A stretch of DNA of 64,000 nucleotides, taken from NCBI GenBank assembly GCA_963169045.1, contig CAUJDF010000069.1, forward strand, positions 124,001 to 188,000, given 5' to 3'. The notes under the pieces are model-generated. The model was not told the origin of the DNA, searched no databases, and saw only the letters and a list, made by a program, of their open reading frames with translations. Both the position numbers and the translations under genes were made by a program. Source of the DNA: Myxococcota bacterium (GTDB lineage Bacteria > Myxococcota_A > Bradymonadia > UBA7976 > UBA1532). Of this stretch, positions 40,095-49,805 are shown piece by piece (the stretch's first letter is position 1; the number at the start of each line of letters is the position of its first letter).

Positions 40095-40907
40095 ATGCGC
40101 CGAATCGCGCTACTCCTCCTCATGCTCGGTGGGGCCGTCCAGGCCAGCGCCCGGCCCGCCAGCCAGGAGGCGGCGGGGTCAGCCGGCGCGGGGACGGCGG
40201 CACCGGCGAGCGCGGCGGCGGCGCCGGCGCGCGCGGCCGCACCGGCCAGCGCGGCGGCGTCCGCCGACGCGCCCGGCAGCACGCAGGTCGAGGTGCAGCA
40301 GGCCGGCGCGCCGGCCTCGGCGCCCGCGCCCGAGACCGGCGACGAGGCCTACGAGCTCAAGATCAAGGATCTCGAGACGCGGGTGAACGAGCTGAAGGAG
40401 AAGATCTTCCGCTCGAAGACGCGCCTCGCCATCCTCAAGGAGAGCGTCCTCGCGAGCAGCATCGCCGGCGCCGAGGCCCAGATCGTCCACCGCAACGAGA
40501 TGGGCTCGACCTTCCGTCTCGAGAAGGTGGTCTACAGCCTCGACGGCGCGCCGATCTTCAGTCGGGTCGACGTCGACGGCGACCTCGACGGCCAGGAGGA
40601 GGTCGAGATCTTCAACGGTCCGATCGTGCCGGGCAACCACACGGTCTCGGTCGTGATGGTCTACCGAGGCCACGGTTTCGGCATCTTCTCCTATCTGTCC
40701 GGCTACCAGTTCACGCTCCGTGACTCGCACACGTTCCGCGCCGAAGAGGGGAAGCGGCTCCGGCTGAAGGTCGTCGCCTTCGAGCGCGGCGGCATCACGA
40801 CCGACCTGAAGGACCGCCCCTACATCCGTTTCGAGCCGCAGATCTTCGAGTCCCAGCGCGGCACCGCGCCGCGCGCCGAGGCCGAGACGACGGGCGCCGA
40901 CAGGTAG
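40095..40907 (+). CDS. secreted coiled-coil protein, first gene of the TPR/FHA-TonB locus
   Basis: Protein of 270 aa. Signal peptide MRRIALLLLMLGGAVQASA, then a 55-residue Ala/Pro-rich linker, a coiled coil (ELKIKDLETRVNELKEKIFRSK, seen in part) and a C-terminal beta-rich domain (SLDGAPIFSRVD, NGPIVPGNHTVSVVMVYRGHG, FTLRDSHTFRAEEGKRLRLKV) that resembles PEGA-type carbohydrate- or peptidoglycan-associated folds. ATG at 40095 has TGGAG upstream; the longer frame from 40014 lies before the promoter's start. Three bp separate it from the next gene. Probably a periplasmic structural component; no named family. Confidence 0.75.
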   Translation: MRRIALLLLMLGGAVQASARPASQEAAGSAGAGTAAPASAAAAPARAAAPASAAASADAPGSTQVEVQQAGAPASAPAPETGDEAYELKIKDLETRVNELKEKIFRSKTRLAILKESVLASSIAGAEAQIVHRNEMGSTFRLEKVVYSLDGAPIFSRVDVDGDLDGQEEVEIFNGPIVPGNHTVSVVMVYRGHGFGIFSYLSGYQFTLRDSHTFRAEEGKRLRLKVVAFERGGITTDLKDRPYIRFEPQIFESQRGTAPRAEAETTGADR

Positions 40908-40910
40908 GCC

Positions 40911-43172
40911 ATGCGTCCACACCGACTTCGGGTCGTGGCAGCCGCTGTCGCTCTCTTCGCGGCGCCCCGCGCGGTGGGCGCCGCCGAGGCCGACGACATC
41001 CGCGCCGAGCTCGAGCAGATTTCGACCAGCCTCGTGGAGGCGGAGCGCGACTACCTCGCGCCGGAGCAGTTCGAGGGCGAGCACAAGCTGACGGCGCGCC
41101 TCAGCGACGGGCAGCTCTTCTTCCTGCAGCGCGACTACACCCGGGCCGCGATGGTCCTGCTCGACGTCGTCGAGGACCCACGCAACCGAGCGCACCCGGC
41201 CTACCGCGACGCGCTGACGTACCTCGCCGAGTCGCTCTATCAGATCGGCAACTTCAATCTCGCCGCGCAGTGGTTCGAAGAGGTCGTCTCCCGGGGCACG
41301 CCGGACCAGCAGCAGAGCGCCATGGGACGCCTGCTCGAGATCGCCTTGCAGACGGGCGACGTGCGCCGGGCGCAGGCGTACCTCGATCGCGCGTCGCGAC
41401 TGCTGGCCTCGAGCCCCGATCCGCGCCTGCTGTACGCGGTGGGCAAGTACCACTCGCTCACCCGGGCCGACGACAAGGCGCTGGCGCACTTCCGGCAGGT
41501 TCCGGCCGACGCCGAGCTGGCCTTGCGCGCCCGCTACTTCGAGGGCGTGATCCTCCTGCGCAAGGGCCGCAACGACGAGGCGCTCAAGCTGTTCGAGGCC
41601 ATCGTCGCCACGCCGCCCGACCGCGCGAACGCGGCGCGTGACGACGCGGAGCTCATCGACCTCGCCCGCCTCGCAACGTCTCGTATCTACTACGAATTGG
41701 GGCGATTCAACGACGCGGTGCAGGCCTATGCGGCCATCTCGCGCGAATCAGCCCACTTCGACGAGGCGCTCTACGAGAGCGTCTGGATCTCCATCAAGCA
41801 GACCGAGTACGAGAAGGCGCTGCGCAAGCTGGAGATCCTGCTCATCAGTCAGCCCGACGTGGTGCGCGGTCCCGACACGCGTCTGCTGCAGGGCCAGCTG
41901 CTGACGATGCTCGAACGTTACGACGACGCCTCGCTGGCCTTCCAGGAGGTGCTCTTCGAGTTCGGTCCGATCCAGACCGAGATGAGAGGCATCTCCGCCA
42001 ACGCCGGCGGCGATCTGGCCACGCACTTCCACCGGGTGATCGGGGCGAGCGTCGCCGACTTCGACCTGGCGTCGTTCCTGCCGGAGCGGGCCGCCGAGTT
42101 CGCCGGCGCCGACGTCGAGGCCGATCGCGCCCTCGGGCTCGTGCGCGACCTCGCCGCCGAGAAACGGAGCCTCGAGGACGCCCGCCGGACCATCGAGCGC
42201 TTGCGGGTCGCCGTGAACGCACCCAACCGCGTCGAGATCTTCCCGCGACTGCGCGAGGCGTGGCTGCGCGGCACCGAAGCGCGGCTGCGCCTCACCGCAG
42301 TGCGCGGGCGCATGAACGATCTCGCGGGCCGCGACGTCCGGTCGCCGGAGTACGCGGCGCTGCGCGACGAGCGCCGGCGCGCGGCGGCGCAGTTCGAGCG
42401 CATCCCGCGCTCCGCGGTGGCCCTTCAGGCTCGCGACGCCAAGATCGACGACGAGATGATCCGGCTCGACCAGGAGGCCTACAAGCTGGGCCTGCAGATC
42501 GGGGGCATGGAGGCCCAGCTGGTGGCCGTCGACAAGTACGTGGCCGACCTCGGCACGGCGGAGAGCGATCCCTCGGCGACCGGCACGGTGCGCGCGCAGG
42601 TCGAGCGCGAGCTGGCCGAAGCGCGGGCCCTCCGCGAGCAGCTGCAGGTGCTGCAGCGCTCCATCGAGGAGGCGCGAATCCAGGTCGGCGCGAACGACGA
42701 GGCCGCATCCGAGGACGAACGCGTCCGCGGGCGCCTCGAGTCGGCCCTCGACGCCGAGGAGGCCTGGCTGGCCCGCAACGCCGGCGTGAACGACACGGAG
42801 CGTCTGCGGCTTCGGGAGCTCGGCCAGCGATCCGCGGCGGTCCTGCAGCGCACCCAGGGCATCGTCGACGACCGGATCGCCGACATCAAGAAGCGGATCG
42901 ACGCCGAGCAGGCGAACGTCGCCACTTATGACGGCGAGCTCGTCGCCTATCAAGGCGAGACCGAGTCGCTGGGCGGGGCCATCGCCGCGCGCAGCTTCGA
43001 GCACGTCCAGAAGCGGGTCGACGACGTCGTGCTCGAGGCCGACGTGGGGCTGATCGACGTGGCCTGGAAGCAGAAGGAAGACCGCTCGGCGCGCATCGCC
43101 GACCTGCTCGCCCGCAAGCGGGCCGAGCTCGAGGCGCTGCAGCGCAGCTTCAGCGAGGTGAGCGGTGACTGA
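40911..43172 (+). CDS. periplasmic TPR/coiled-coil protein
   Basis: Protein of 753 aa with signal peptide (MRPHRLRVVAAAVALFAAPRAVGA). Residues 50-370 hold TPR-like helix pairs (YTRAAMVLLDVVED, YRDALTYLAESLYQIGNFNLAAQWFEEVV, ALRARYFEGVILLRKGRNDEALKLFEAI, YYELGRFNDAVQAYAAI). Residues 400-750 are charged and helical, predicted long coiled coils (LAEARALREQLQVLQRSIEEA, RIADLLARKRAELEALQRSF). It may span or brace the periplasm. The stop overlaps the next gene by 8 bp. The N-terminal architecture resembles that of the following GltD-like protein. No family name is certain. Confidence 0.78.
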   Translation: MRPHRLRVVAAAVALFAAPRAVGAAEADDIRAELEQISTSLVEAERDYLAPEQFEGEHKLTARLSDGQLFFLQRDYTRAAMVLLDVVEDPRNRAHPAYRDALTYLAESLYQIGNFNLAAQWFEEVVSRGTPDQQQSAMGRLLEIALQTGDVRRAQAYLDRASRLLASSPDPRLLYAVGKYHSLTRADDKALAHFRQVPADAELALRARYFEGVILLRKGRNDEALKLFEAIVATPPDRANAARDDAELIDLARLATSRIYYELGRFNDAVQAYAAISRESAHFDEALYESVWISIKQTEYEKALRKLEILLISQPDVVRGPDTRLLQGQLLTMLERYDDASLAFQEVLFEFGPIQTEMRGISANAGGDLATHFHRVIGASVADFDLASFLPERAAEFAGADVEADRALGLVRDLAAEKRSLEDARRTIERLRVAVNAPNRVEIFPRLREAWLRGTEARLRLTAVRGRMNDLAGRDVRSPEYAALRDERRRAAAQFERIPRSAVALQARDAKIDDEMIRLDQEAYKLGLQIGGMEAQLVAVDKYVADLGTAESDPSATGTVRAQVERELAEARALREQLQVLQRSIEEARIQVGANDEAASEDERVRGRLESALDAEEAWLARNAGVNDTERLRLRELGQRSAAVLQRTQGIVDDRIADIKKRIDAEQANVATYDGELVAYQGETESLGGAIAARSFEHVQKRVDDVVLEADVGLIDVAWKQKEDRSARIADLLARKRAELEALQRSFSEVSGD

Positions 43173-46100
43173 GCTCCGCCGTTCGACGGCCATCCTCGCC
43201 CTGCTGGTCGCGCTGCACGGCGGACCGCCCATGGCTCAGACGGCGGCCCCCGCCGGCGGGGCCGCGGAGGCGCCTGCCGCCGCGGAGGCGCCTGCCGCCG
43301 CAGAGGCGCCTGCCGCCGAGACCGCCGACACGGCGCCCGCCGCGGAGGCCGCGCCCGCCGACGCGCTCGCCGGGCTGCCGCCCGACATCGCCGAGGTCGC
43401 CCGCGAAGTGGAGCAGTTCGCGGCCGAAGCCGAGGAGTACCGGCGCGACCTGGCGACCTTCAGCGAGGACCGTTACGAGCGGCGCCGCCTACAGGTGAAC
43501 GACCAGTACGGCCACCTCGTCGACCAGCTCACCGTCGAGGAGCGCAAGCGCCGCGACGATGCCATCGGTCGCTTCGAGGAGTTCCTCGCCCGGTACCCCG
43601 ACAACGCGCGCTACACGCCGGACGCCCTGTTCCGCCTGGCCGAGCTCTACTTCGAGCGGTCGAACGACGCCTACGTGGCGCAGCTCGAGGAGTACGACCG
43701 CCAGATCAAGCTCTTCGACGAGGGCAAGCTCGAGACGCAGCCCACCGAGCCGCGGCAGGACTACCGTCAGACGGTCGAGGCCTTCGATCGGCTCATCGCC
43801 CGTTGGCCGAACTACTCGCGCATCGACGGCGCCTACTACCTGAAGGGCTACTGTCTGCTCGAGATGGGGGACGAGCAGAAGGCGCTCGACCAGTTCACGC
43901 TGCTCGTCGAGACGTACCCGAAGAGCCGCTTCGCGCCCGAGACGTGGACGCGCATCGGCGAGTACTACTTCGACGACAACCAGCTCGCGAAGGCGATCGA
44001 CGCGTACACGCGCGTCCTGGCCTACAAGGACAGCCCGTATTACGACAAGGCGCTCTACAAGCTCGCCTGGACGTACTACCGCGACGACCAGTACGACAAC
44101 TCGATCCAGCGCTTCCGCGAGCTGATCGAGTACAGCGACGCGCAGGCTGAGAAGACGGGCACCGCCGGCTCCGAGCTGCGCTCCGAGGCCATCCAGTACC
44201 TGGCGATCTCGCTCCAGGAAGAAGACTGGAACGGCGACGGCGAGCCCGACGCCGACGCCGGCTTCCCGCGCGTGATCCGTCACATGAAGGGCGAGAAGCC
44301 GTACGAGCACGAGGTGCTCAAGGCGACGGCCCAGATCTTCTTCGACAATGCCAAGTACAAGGAGTCCGTCGAGACCATCCAGTACTTGCTGAAGAAGTTC
44401 CCGAACAACCCCGAGAACCCGGAGCTCCACGAGCAGCTCATCCTGGCGCTCGAGCGCCAGCAGCGCTTCGAGGACGCCTTCGCCGAGCGCGACCAGCTGT
44501 CCCGCTTGTACGGCGAGGGGTCGGAGTGGCAGCGGGCCAACGCCGACAACCCGAAGGTCGTGGCGGCCGCCGAGAAGGCCGTCGAGCAGGCGCTCATCCA
44601 GGCGGCGACGTGGCACCACAACCGCGCCCAGCAGCTGAAGCCGAAGGCCCTCGCCGGCGACCGGGCCGCCGAGCAGGAGGCGATCCGCGAGTACCAGCTC
44701 GCCGCGGTCGCTTACGAGCGCTACCTCGCCCGGTATCCGAAGTCGCAGAACGCCTACGATCTCGCGTTCTTCTATGCGGAGTGCCTGTACTACTCGTTCC
44801 GCTTCGCCGAGGCGGCGGAGGCGTACGTCAAGGTGCGCGACAGTCAGCTCGGTACGAAGTACCGCGAGCCGGCGGCCTTCAGCGCCATCCTGTCCCGCGA
44901 GAATTACCTCAAGAAGCTGATCGCAGAAGGCAAGATCGAGGCGCGGCCCTCGCTGACCGACCAGGCCCCGTCCGACGAGCCGCCGCCCGCGTCGCCGCAG
45001 AAGACGGCGGAGGGTGAGGCGCCTGCGATCCAGCCTCAGCCGATCCCCGCCGAGGTGATGACGTTGCTCGCCACGCGCGAGCAGTACGTGAACGCCAACT
45101 ACGTCAACTCCGCCGATTCGTCGCGGCTGCCGCGCATCGCGTACAAGATCGGCGAGGTCTACTACGACTATCAGCACTACGACGAGGCGCGGAAGTGGTT
45201 CTCGTGGCTCGTCGAGAAGCACCCGCGCGAGAAAGTCACCGTCTACGCGGCGCGCAACATCATCGACTCGTACCGCAAGGCGGGCGATTGGCAAAAGATG
45301 GCGGAGTGGTCCGACATCATCGCCAAGGCGAACCTCGGCTCGGACGAGGAGCGCCGTGCGCTGGCGAACGAGGTCGGCGTCCTGAAGGTCGGCGCCGAGT
45401 TCAAGCAGGCCGAGGAGCTGTTCGCGTCGGGCCAGTTCGAGAAGGCCGCCGAGCAGTACGTCCGGCTCGTCGACGAGAACCCCGACAACAAGTTCGCCGA
45501 CCGCGCGCTGAACAACGCCGCGGTGGCGTTCGAGAAGACGCGCCGCTTCGAATCGGCGACCAACACCTACGAGCGCATCTTCCGGAACTATCCCAAGAGC
45601 GAGTTCGCCGAGAACGCGCTCTTCCGTGTCGGGGTGAACTCCGAGCGCTTCTACGACTTCGAACGCGCGGTGCAGAGCCACCTGAAGCTCGTGCAGGACT
45701 ATCCGCAATCGGAGCACCGCGCCGATTCGCTGTTCCAGGCGGCGCTCCTCCAGGAGCAGACGCAGCGCTACCGCGAGGCGGCGACCAACTTCGAGCGTTA
45801 CGCGGAGCTGTTCCCGGGGCGCGAGGACACGGCGGACACGTACTATCGGGCCGCGCGCAACTACGAGAAGCTCAACGACACGAAGAACGCGCTGCGCATC
45901 TACGACACCTTCGTCACGCGGTACGGCAACAACCCGGCCAACAACAAGCTCGCGATGGAGGCCCTCGGCAACGTCGCCGACCTCCACGAAAAAGAGGGGC
46001 GCGACAAGCAGGCGCGCGCGTCGTACCAGCGCATCATCACCGAGTTCAACGCACGTGGGCTCGGCGCAGGCACTTATGAGGCGCGGTTCCCGGCGAAGGC

Positions 46101-46632
46101 GCGTTTCAAGCTGGTCGAATACGACTTTCAGCGATACCAGGGCTTGAAGCTGGTGGGATCGCTGCCGAACCAGGGCAAGATCATCAAGGACATGCAGGGC
46201 CAGCTGAAGGCACTGCAGCGCCAGTACGCCGAGGTCATCGAATACAAGGACTTCGAGTGGACGCTGGCGTCGTTCTATCGCCTCGGCCACATCTACCAGC
46301 TGTTCGCCGAACGCCTGTACGAGGCGCCCATCCCCGAGAGCTTTTCGCCGGAGATGGAGGACGAGTACCGCACGCAGCTCGAGGACATCGCCGTCCCCAT
46401 CGAGGACGAGGCGGTCAAGCGTTACGAAGAGGCCTTCGCGAAGGCGCGCGAGTTCCGCGTCACCAACGATTGGACCAAACGCATCCTCCAGGCGTTGAAC
46501 AAGTACAAGCCCAGCGACTACCCGCTCTTCAAGGAGGAGCGGCGCATGCTCGCCGAGCAGAGCCTGACGCCGGCGCGGCTCCTGCCCCCGCCGGCCGCGC
46601 CCGACGCGCCCACGCCGGAGGCCGAGAAGTGA
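43165..46632 (+). CDS. large periplasmic TPR protein, GltD/AgmU- or NfsD-like
   Basis: Protein of 1155 aa with a signal peptide (MTELRRSTAILALLVALHG, start codon GTG), a short Ala/Glu/Pro repeat linker, then more than a dozen TPR-type repeats: FEEFLARYPDNARYTPDALFRLAELYFERS, IDGAYYLKGYCLLEMGDEQKAL, FAPETWTRIGEYYF, YDKALYKLAWTYY and similar to residue 1000. Size, periplasmic location and the order of following genes (TPR lipoprotein, small periplasmic protein, FHA-TonB protein) match GltD (AgmU) of the Myxococcus gliding complex and its spore-coat paralogue in the Nfs system. Family membership is by architecture and order, not by alignment. 4-bp overlap with the next gene. Confidence 0.75.
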   Translation: MTELRRSTAILALLVALHGGPPMAQTAAPAGGAAEAPAAAEAPAAAEAPAAETADTAPAAEAAPADALAGLPPDIAEVAREVEQFAAEAEEYRRDLATFSEDRYERRRLQVNDQYGHLVDQLTVEERKRRDDAIGRFEEFLARYPDNARYTPDALFRLAELYFERSNDAYVAQLEEYDRQIKLFDEGKLETQPTEPRQDYRQTVEAFDRLIARWPNYSRIDGAYYLKGYCLLEMGDEQKALDQFTLLVETYPKSRFAPETWTRIGEYYFDDNQLAKAIDAYTRVLAYKDSPYYDKALYKLAWTYYRDDQYDNSIQRFRELIEYSDAQAEKTGTAGSELRSEAIQYLAISLQEEDWNGDGEPDADAGFPRVIRHMKGEKPYEHEVLKATAQIFFDNAKYKESVETIQYLLKKFPNNPENPELHEQLILALERQQRFEDAFAERDQLSRLYGEGSEWQRANADNPKVVAAAEKAVEQALIQAATWHHNRAQQLKPKALAGDRAAEQEAIREYQLAAVAYERYLARYPKSQNAYDLAFFYAECLYYSFRFAEAAEAYVKVRDSQLGTKYREPAAFSAILSRENYLKKLIAEGKIEARPSLTDQAPSDEPPPASPQKTAEGEAPAIQPQPIPAEVMTLLATREQYVNANYVNSADSSRLPRIAYKIGEVYYDYQHYDEARKWFSWLVEKHPREKVTVYAARNIIDSYRKAGDWQKMAEWSDIIAKANLGSDEERRALANEVGVLKVGAEFKQAEELFASGQFEKAAEQYVRLVDENPDNKFADRALNNAAVAFEKTRRFESATNTYERIFRNYPKSEFAENALFRVGVNSERFYDFERAVQSHLKLVQDYPQSEHRADSLFQAALLQEQTQRYREAATNFERYAELFPGREDTADTYYRAARNYEKLNDTKNALRIYDTFVTRYGNNPANNKLAMEALGNVADLHEKEGRDKQARASYQRIITEFNARGLGAGTYEARFPAKARFKLVEYDFQRYQGLKLVGSLPNQGKIIKDMQGQLKALQRQYAEVIEYKDFEWTLASFYRLGHIYQLFAERLYEAPIPESFSPEMEDEYRTQLEDIAVPIEDEAVKRYEEAFAKAREFRVTNDWTKRILQALNKYKPSDYPLFKEERRMLAEQSLTPARLLPPPAAPDAPTPEAEK
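43261..43314 (+). repeat. three tandem 18-bp repeats in the TPR gene
   Basis: Unit gccgcggaggcgcctgcc, three copies with one substitution (g to a) in the third. It encodes AAEAPA repeats in the linker after the signal peptide. Copy number can vary by slippage without changing frame. Confidence 0.9.
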
Positions 46633-47945
46633 AGCGACAGCGCCGCCTCCTCGTCATCGCGCTCCTGGCGACCAGCGCCGGCTGCGGTGGCCGGCAGCCG
46701 ACGACCTCGACGTCGACGGCGACGCCGGCGGCCACGGCCGGCGACGGGAACACGGCCATCCGCAAGCAGCAGGTGGACGCGAAGCCCGAGATCGAACGCC
46801 GGGCCGCGTCGTTGCTCGAGGAGGGCCGCCAGCGCGCCGCGAGCGGCGACATCGAAGGGGCGCGCGGCAAGTTCCGCGACGCCGCTGGCGAAGACCCGAA
46901 GTTCGCCGAGGCCTGGTACAACATCGGCGTGCTCGAGGAGTGGCAGGGCCGCGGCGATGGGGCGCGGCAGGCGTACGAGCAGGCGCTGACCGCGCGCGCC
47001 GACTTCGGTCCCGCCGTCGCGGCCATCGCCTCGCTCCTCATCCGTGCCGGCGACGCGCCGGGTGCGCTGCGATTCGCCGAGGGCCAACTGGCGAAGGCGC
47101 CCGAGAGCAACGCGCTGCGCAACGCGGTGAACACCGTCCGCCTCGCGATGGGCCGCGCCGACGACGTCGTCACCGACAGCAAGCAGGTGCTGCGCCGCGA
47201 CGAGAAGAACGTCGACGCCATGCGCAACCTCGCCGGGGCCTACGCGCACCAGGGCAAGTTCGAGCTGGCCGTCGCCATCCTCACCAATGCGCTCGCGCTC
47301 GAGCCCGAAGATCCGAGCCTGCTCGGGCGCATGGCGCTCGCGCACCTCAAGCTCGGCGAGCGGCCGAAGGCGCGCGCGGCGCTCGAGAAGGCGATCGCGC
47401 TGCCCGGCGGCGCCACGGCCGAGATCTACAACAACCTCGGCCTCGTCTATCACGAGGCCGGCGACTTCGCGGGCGCCGAGGACCTGTTCCGCAAGGCGCT
47501 GGCCCGGTGGCCGGGCATGCTGCCGGCGCGCATCAACCTCGGCAACGCCTTGAAAGGCCAGCAGAAGTACGCCGAGGCCGACGCGGTCCTGCGCGACGCC
47601 CTCCAGCAATCGCCGCGCTCGGCCGATGCGCTCTACAACCTCGGCATCCTGTACCTCGACGGACAGATCCCGGGGATGGAGGCGGTTGCCCGGCTCGAAC
47701 GCGCTCTTGCATACTTCGAGCAGTACCGTCAGGTCGCGTCGTCCAGGCCCGCCGGGGATCCGGTCGAGCAGTACGTCGCCGAAGCTCAGAAGCGCATCGA
47801 CGTCGAGACGAAGAAGGCCGCGCAGGCCCGCCAGGCCCCGAAGGGTCCCGAAGGCGGCGAGGCCAAGGGTGACGGTGATGCGGCGGCGAAGGACGGAGCG
47901 GCGCCGGCCCAGGCCGGGGTCGATCCGGGAGGTGAGGAGAAGTGA
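46629..47945 (+). CDS. TPR lipoprotein, GltE/AglT- or NfsE-like
   Basis: Protein of 438 aa. Lipobox SAGC (Cys near residue 19) after a short signal peptide, a Thr/Ala linker, then eight or so TPRs (AEAWYNIGVLEEWQGRGDGARQAYEQAL, AMRNLAGAYAHQGKFELAVAILTNAL, AEIYNNLGLVYHEAGDFAGAEDLFRKAL, ARINLGNALKGQQKYAEADAVL) and a charged Gly/Ala tail. AglT (GltE) of Myxococcus is an outer-membrane TPR lipoprotein in the same relative position. GTG start overlaps the preceding stop; the stop overlaps the next start. Outer-membrane sorting is likely since no Asp follows the lipobox Cys. Confidence 0.78.
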   Translation: MKRQRRLLVIALLATSAGCGGRQPTTSTSTATPAATAGDGNTAIRKQQVDAKPEIERRAASLLEEGRQRAASGDIEGARGKFRDAAGEDPKFAEAWYNIGVLEEWQGRGDGARQAYEQALTARADFGPAVAAIASLLIRAGDAPGALRFAEGQLAKAPESNALRNAVNTVRLAMGRADDVVTDSKQVLRRDEKNVDAMRNLAGAYAHQGKFELAVAILTNALALEPEDPSLLGRMALAHLKLGERPKARAALEKAIALPGGATAEIYNNLGLVYHEAGDFAGAEDLFRKALARWPGMLPARINLGNALKGQQKYAEADAVLRDALQQSPRSADALYNLGILYLDGQIPGMEAVARLERALAYFEQYRQVASSRPAGDPVEQYVAEAQKRIDVETKKAAQARQAPKGPEGGEAKGDGDAAAKDGAAPAQAGVDPGGEEK

Positions 47946-48235
47946 AGCGGTGGACGAATTTCGCCCTCGTCTCCGGCCTCGTCGCGGGCCTCACGGCGTC
48001 CGCGAGCGCGCAGGGTCAGCCGGAGGCGGCTGCCAGCCCGGCGCCGGCGGACAAGAAGAAGGCCGGTCGGGCGCCGCGCGTCATCCAGATCGAGGCGATG
48101 AAGGTCGAGGGTCGGGTGCAGAAGCCCGAAGCCTTCTACATCCTTCAGCGCAACGAGTTGAACTTCGAGGGCCTCGAGCCCAAGAAGAGCTTCATTCCCC
48201 TGATCCTGAAGAGCGTCGAGAAGGAACCCTTCTGA
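47942..48235 (+). CDS. small periplasmic protein, GltF-like
   Basis: Protein of 97 aa with a signal peptide (cleavage near SASA-QG), a short linker and a conserved-looking core IQIEAMKVEGRVQKPEAFYILQRNELNFEGLEPKKSF. Position between a TPR lipoprotein and an FHA-TonB protein matches GltF of the Myxococcus gliding complex. The core motif 'VEGRVQKPEAFYIL' suggests interaction with the TonB-like protein next door. GTG start, 4-bp overlap with the TPR lipoprotein gene. Function by context only. Confidence 0.7.
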   Translation: MKRWTNFALVSGLVAGLTASASAQGQPEAAASPAPADKKKAGRAPRVIQIEAMKVEGRVQKPEAFYILQRNELNFEGLEPKKSFIPLILKSVEKEPF

Positions 48236-48344
48236 TCTCGCGTTGTCTGTCCGGAGCAGTGGGGGGTATGACCGGCGTGTCGGCCTTGAGTACGATGAGC
48301 GTTGCGCCGATTCTCTCGGGTGTCGCGTCGGAAGGACGTAGGTG

Positions 48345-49721
48345 ATGGGTCAGAGGGACCGGAAGATCCTGCGTATCGGGGTCATCCAGAACGGTAAGAT
48401 CGTCGAGGAGCGGCTGCTTCGCAAACGCGAGGCGGTCACGATCGGCCAATCGCCGCGCAACACCTTCGTCCTGCCGGCGGCCGCCGTGCCGAAGAGCTAC
48501 ACGCTCTTCGACCTGAAGAGCGGGACGTTCCAGCTCAACTTCCGCGACGACATGGACGGCCGTGTCTCCGTGGAAGACGCCGTGCTCGACCTCAAGTCGG
48601 TGCGCGAGCGCAAGCTGGCGGCGAAGAAGAGCGACGGCTATGCGCTGACGCTCTCCGAGAAGAGCCGCGGCAAGGTCGTCATCGGCGACGTGACGCTGCT
48701 CTTCCAGTTCGTGGTGCCGCCGCCGCCGTCCCGCCTGCAGCTGCCGGCGAGCGTGAAGTCGACGTGGTTCAAGCGCTTCGACTGGACGTTCACGAGCTAC
48801 GTGCTCGCGAGCTTCATCGCCCAGGTCTTCACCATCGCGTGGGGCCTGTCACGCGACATGCCGCCCCCGCCGAAGGGCATCGACAACGGCCCCGATCGTT
48901 TCGTCGAGGTCATCGTCAGCAAGCGCGACCAGGCGCCGGTTCAGAAGGAGCAGCCGACCGAGGACAAGTCCTCGGAGAAGAGCGACGGCGGTGAGGCGAT
49001 CGTCCAGGCGCCCCCCAAGAAGACGCAGCCCCAGCAGCAGGAGCAGGCGAAGGGCGACAACAAGGACGAGAACCTCAAGCGGATGCAGAAGAAGGTCACC
49101 GACCAGAGCATCCTGCGGTACGTCGGGATGAACGCGAGCGGCGACGGCCCCGACATCGTCAATCAGCTGCGCGACGCCGATACGAGCGCCGCCATCGCGA
49201 ACGCCTTTGACGGCACGAGCGACGTCAACGCCGGCGTCGCGACGGGCAGTGGCCGTCCCGGCCGCGGCGTGGTCGAGAACGCCGGCACCGGCACCGTCGC
49301 CGGCATCGGCGAGGGGGACCTCGTGGCGGCGAAGGGCGGTCAGAAGGTCGACACCGGCGCCAAGGCGCCCGAGGTCGCCGTCAAGGGCAACGTGAACATC
49401 CAGAAGCCGAGCGAGGCCTTCGGGACGGGCACGCTCGACCAGAACGAAATCGCCCAGCAGGTGAACCGCCGGAAGGGCGCGATCACCGCCTGTTACGAGA
49501 AGCAGCTGAAGAAGAACCCCAAGCTCTCCGGCAAGGTGAAGGTCCAGTTCACCATCCAGGAGAGCGGCCGCGTCGACGAGGCGCGCGTCATCGAGGACAG
49601 CACGGGTGACGGCGCCGTCGGCCAGTGCATCGTCGAGAACATCAAGCGCTGGCGTTTCCCGAAGCCCGATGGCGGGTCGGTCACCGTGGCCTATCCGTTC
49701 CTCTTCACCCCGGCGGGGTGA
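48345..49721 (+). CDS. FHA-like/TM/TonB-domain protein, GltG-like (AgmX/PglI C-terminal domain)
   Basis: Protein of 458 aa. Residues 8-125 look like a divergent FHA domain (VTIGQSPRNTFVLP at 31-44, YTLFDLKSGTFQLNF). One membrane segment at about 148-168 (FTSYVLASFIAQVFTIAWGL). The periplasmic part has a charged linker, a Gly-rich stretch, and a C-terminal TonB/AgmX-PglI-type domain (about 360-458: NRRKGAITACYEKQLKKNP, GKVKVQFTIQESGRVDEA, IVENIKRWRFPKPDGG). The same architecture occurs in GltG of the gliding machine, which transmits work from the inner-membrane motor to periplasmic and outer-membrane parts. ATG at 48345 has AAGGA 8 nt upstream. 109 bp separate it from the GltF-like gene. Confidence 0.8.
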   Translation: MGQRDRKILRIGVIQNGKIVEERLLRKREAVTIGQSPRNTFVLPAAAVPKSYTLFDLKSGTFQLNFRDDMDGRVSVEDAVLDLKSVRERKLAAKKSDGYALTLSEKSRGKVVIGDVTLLFQFVVPPPPSRLQLPASVKSTWFKRFDWTFTSYVLASFIAQVFTIAWGLSRDMPPPPKGIDNGPDRFVEVIVSKRDQAPVQKEQPTEDKSSEKSDGGEAIVQAPPKKTQPQQQEQAKGDNKDENLKRMQKKVTDQSILRYVGMNASGDGPDIVNQLRDADTSAAIANAFDGTSDVNAGVATGSGRPGRGVVENAGTGTVAGIGEGDLVAAKGGQKVDTGAKAPEVAVKGNVNIQKPSEAFGTGTLDQNEIAQQVNRRKGAITACYEKQLKKNPKLSGKVKVQFTIQESGRVDEARVIEDSTGDGAVGQCIVENIKRWRFPKPDGGSVTVAYPFLFTPAG

Positions 49722-49805
49722 GTCGGAGGTCCCCCGACGCAACTCGTTGAATGATGAGTTGACGATGTGGGGTCCTAACGGTAAGCAGGCCACACCGAGG
49801 TGGGG

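Noticed and set aside
43261-43314. CRISPR-like or regulatory repeat
   Set aside because: Three 18-bp units with no spacers, in frame inside a gene and coding a simple Ala/Glu/Pro linker.
43489-46290. Minus-strand open frame of 933 codons opposite the GltD-like TPR gene
   Set aside because: Mirror of Glu/Tyr/Arg-rich TPR codons; no recognisable protein.
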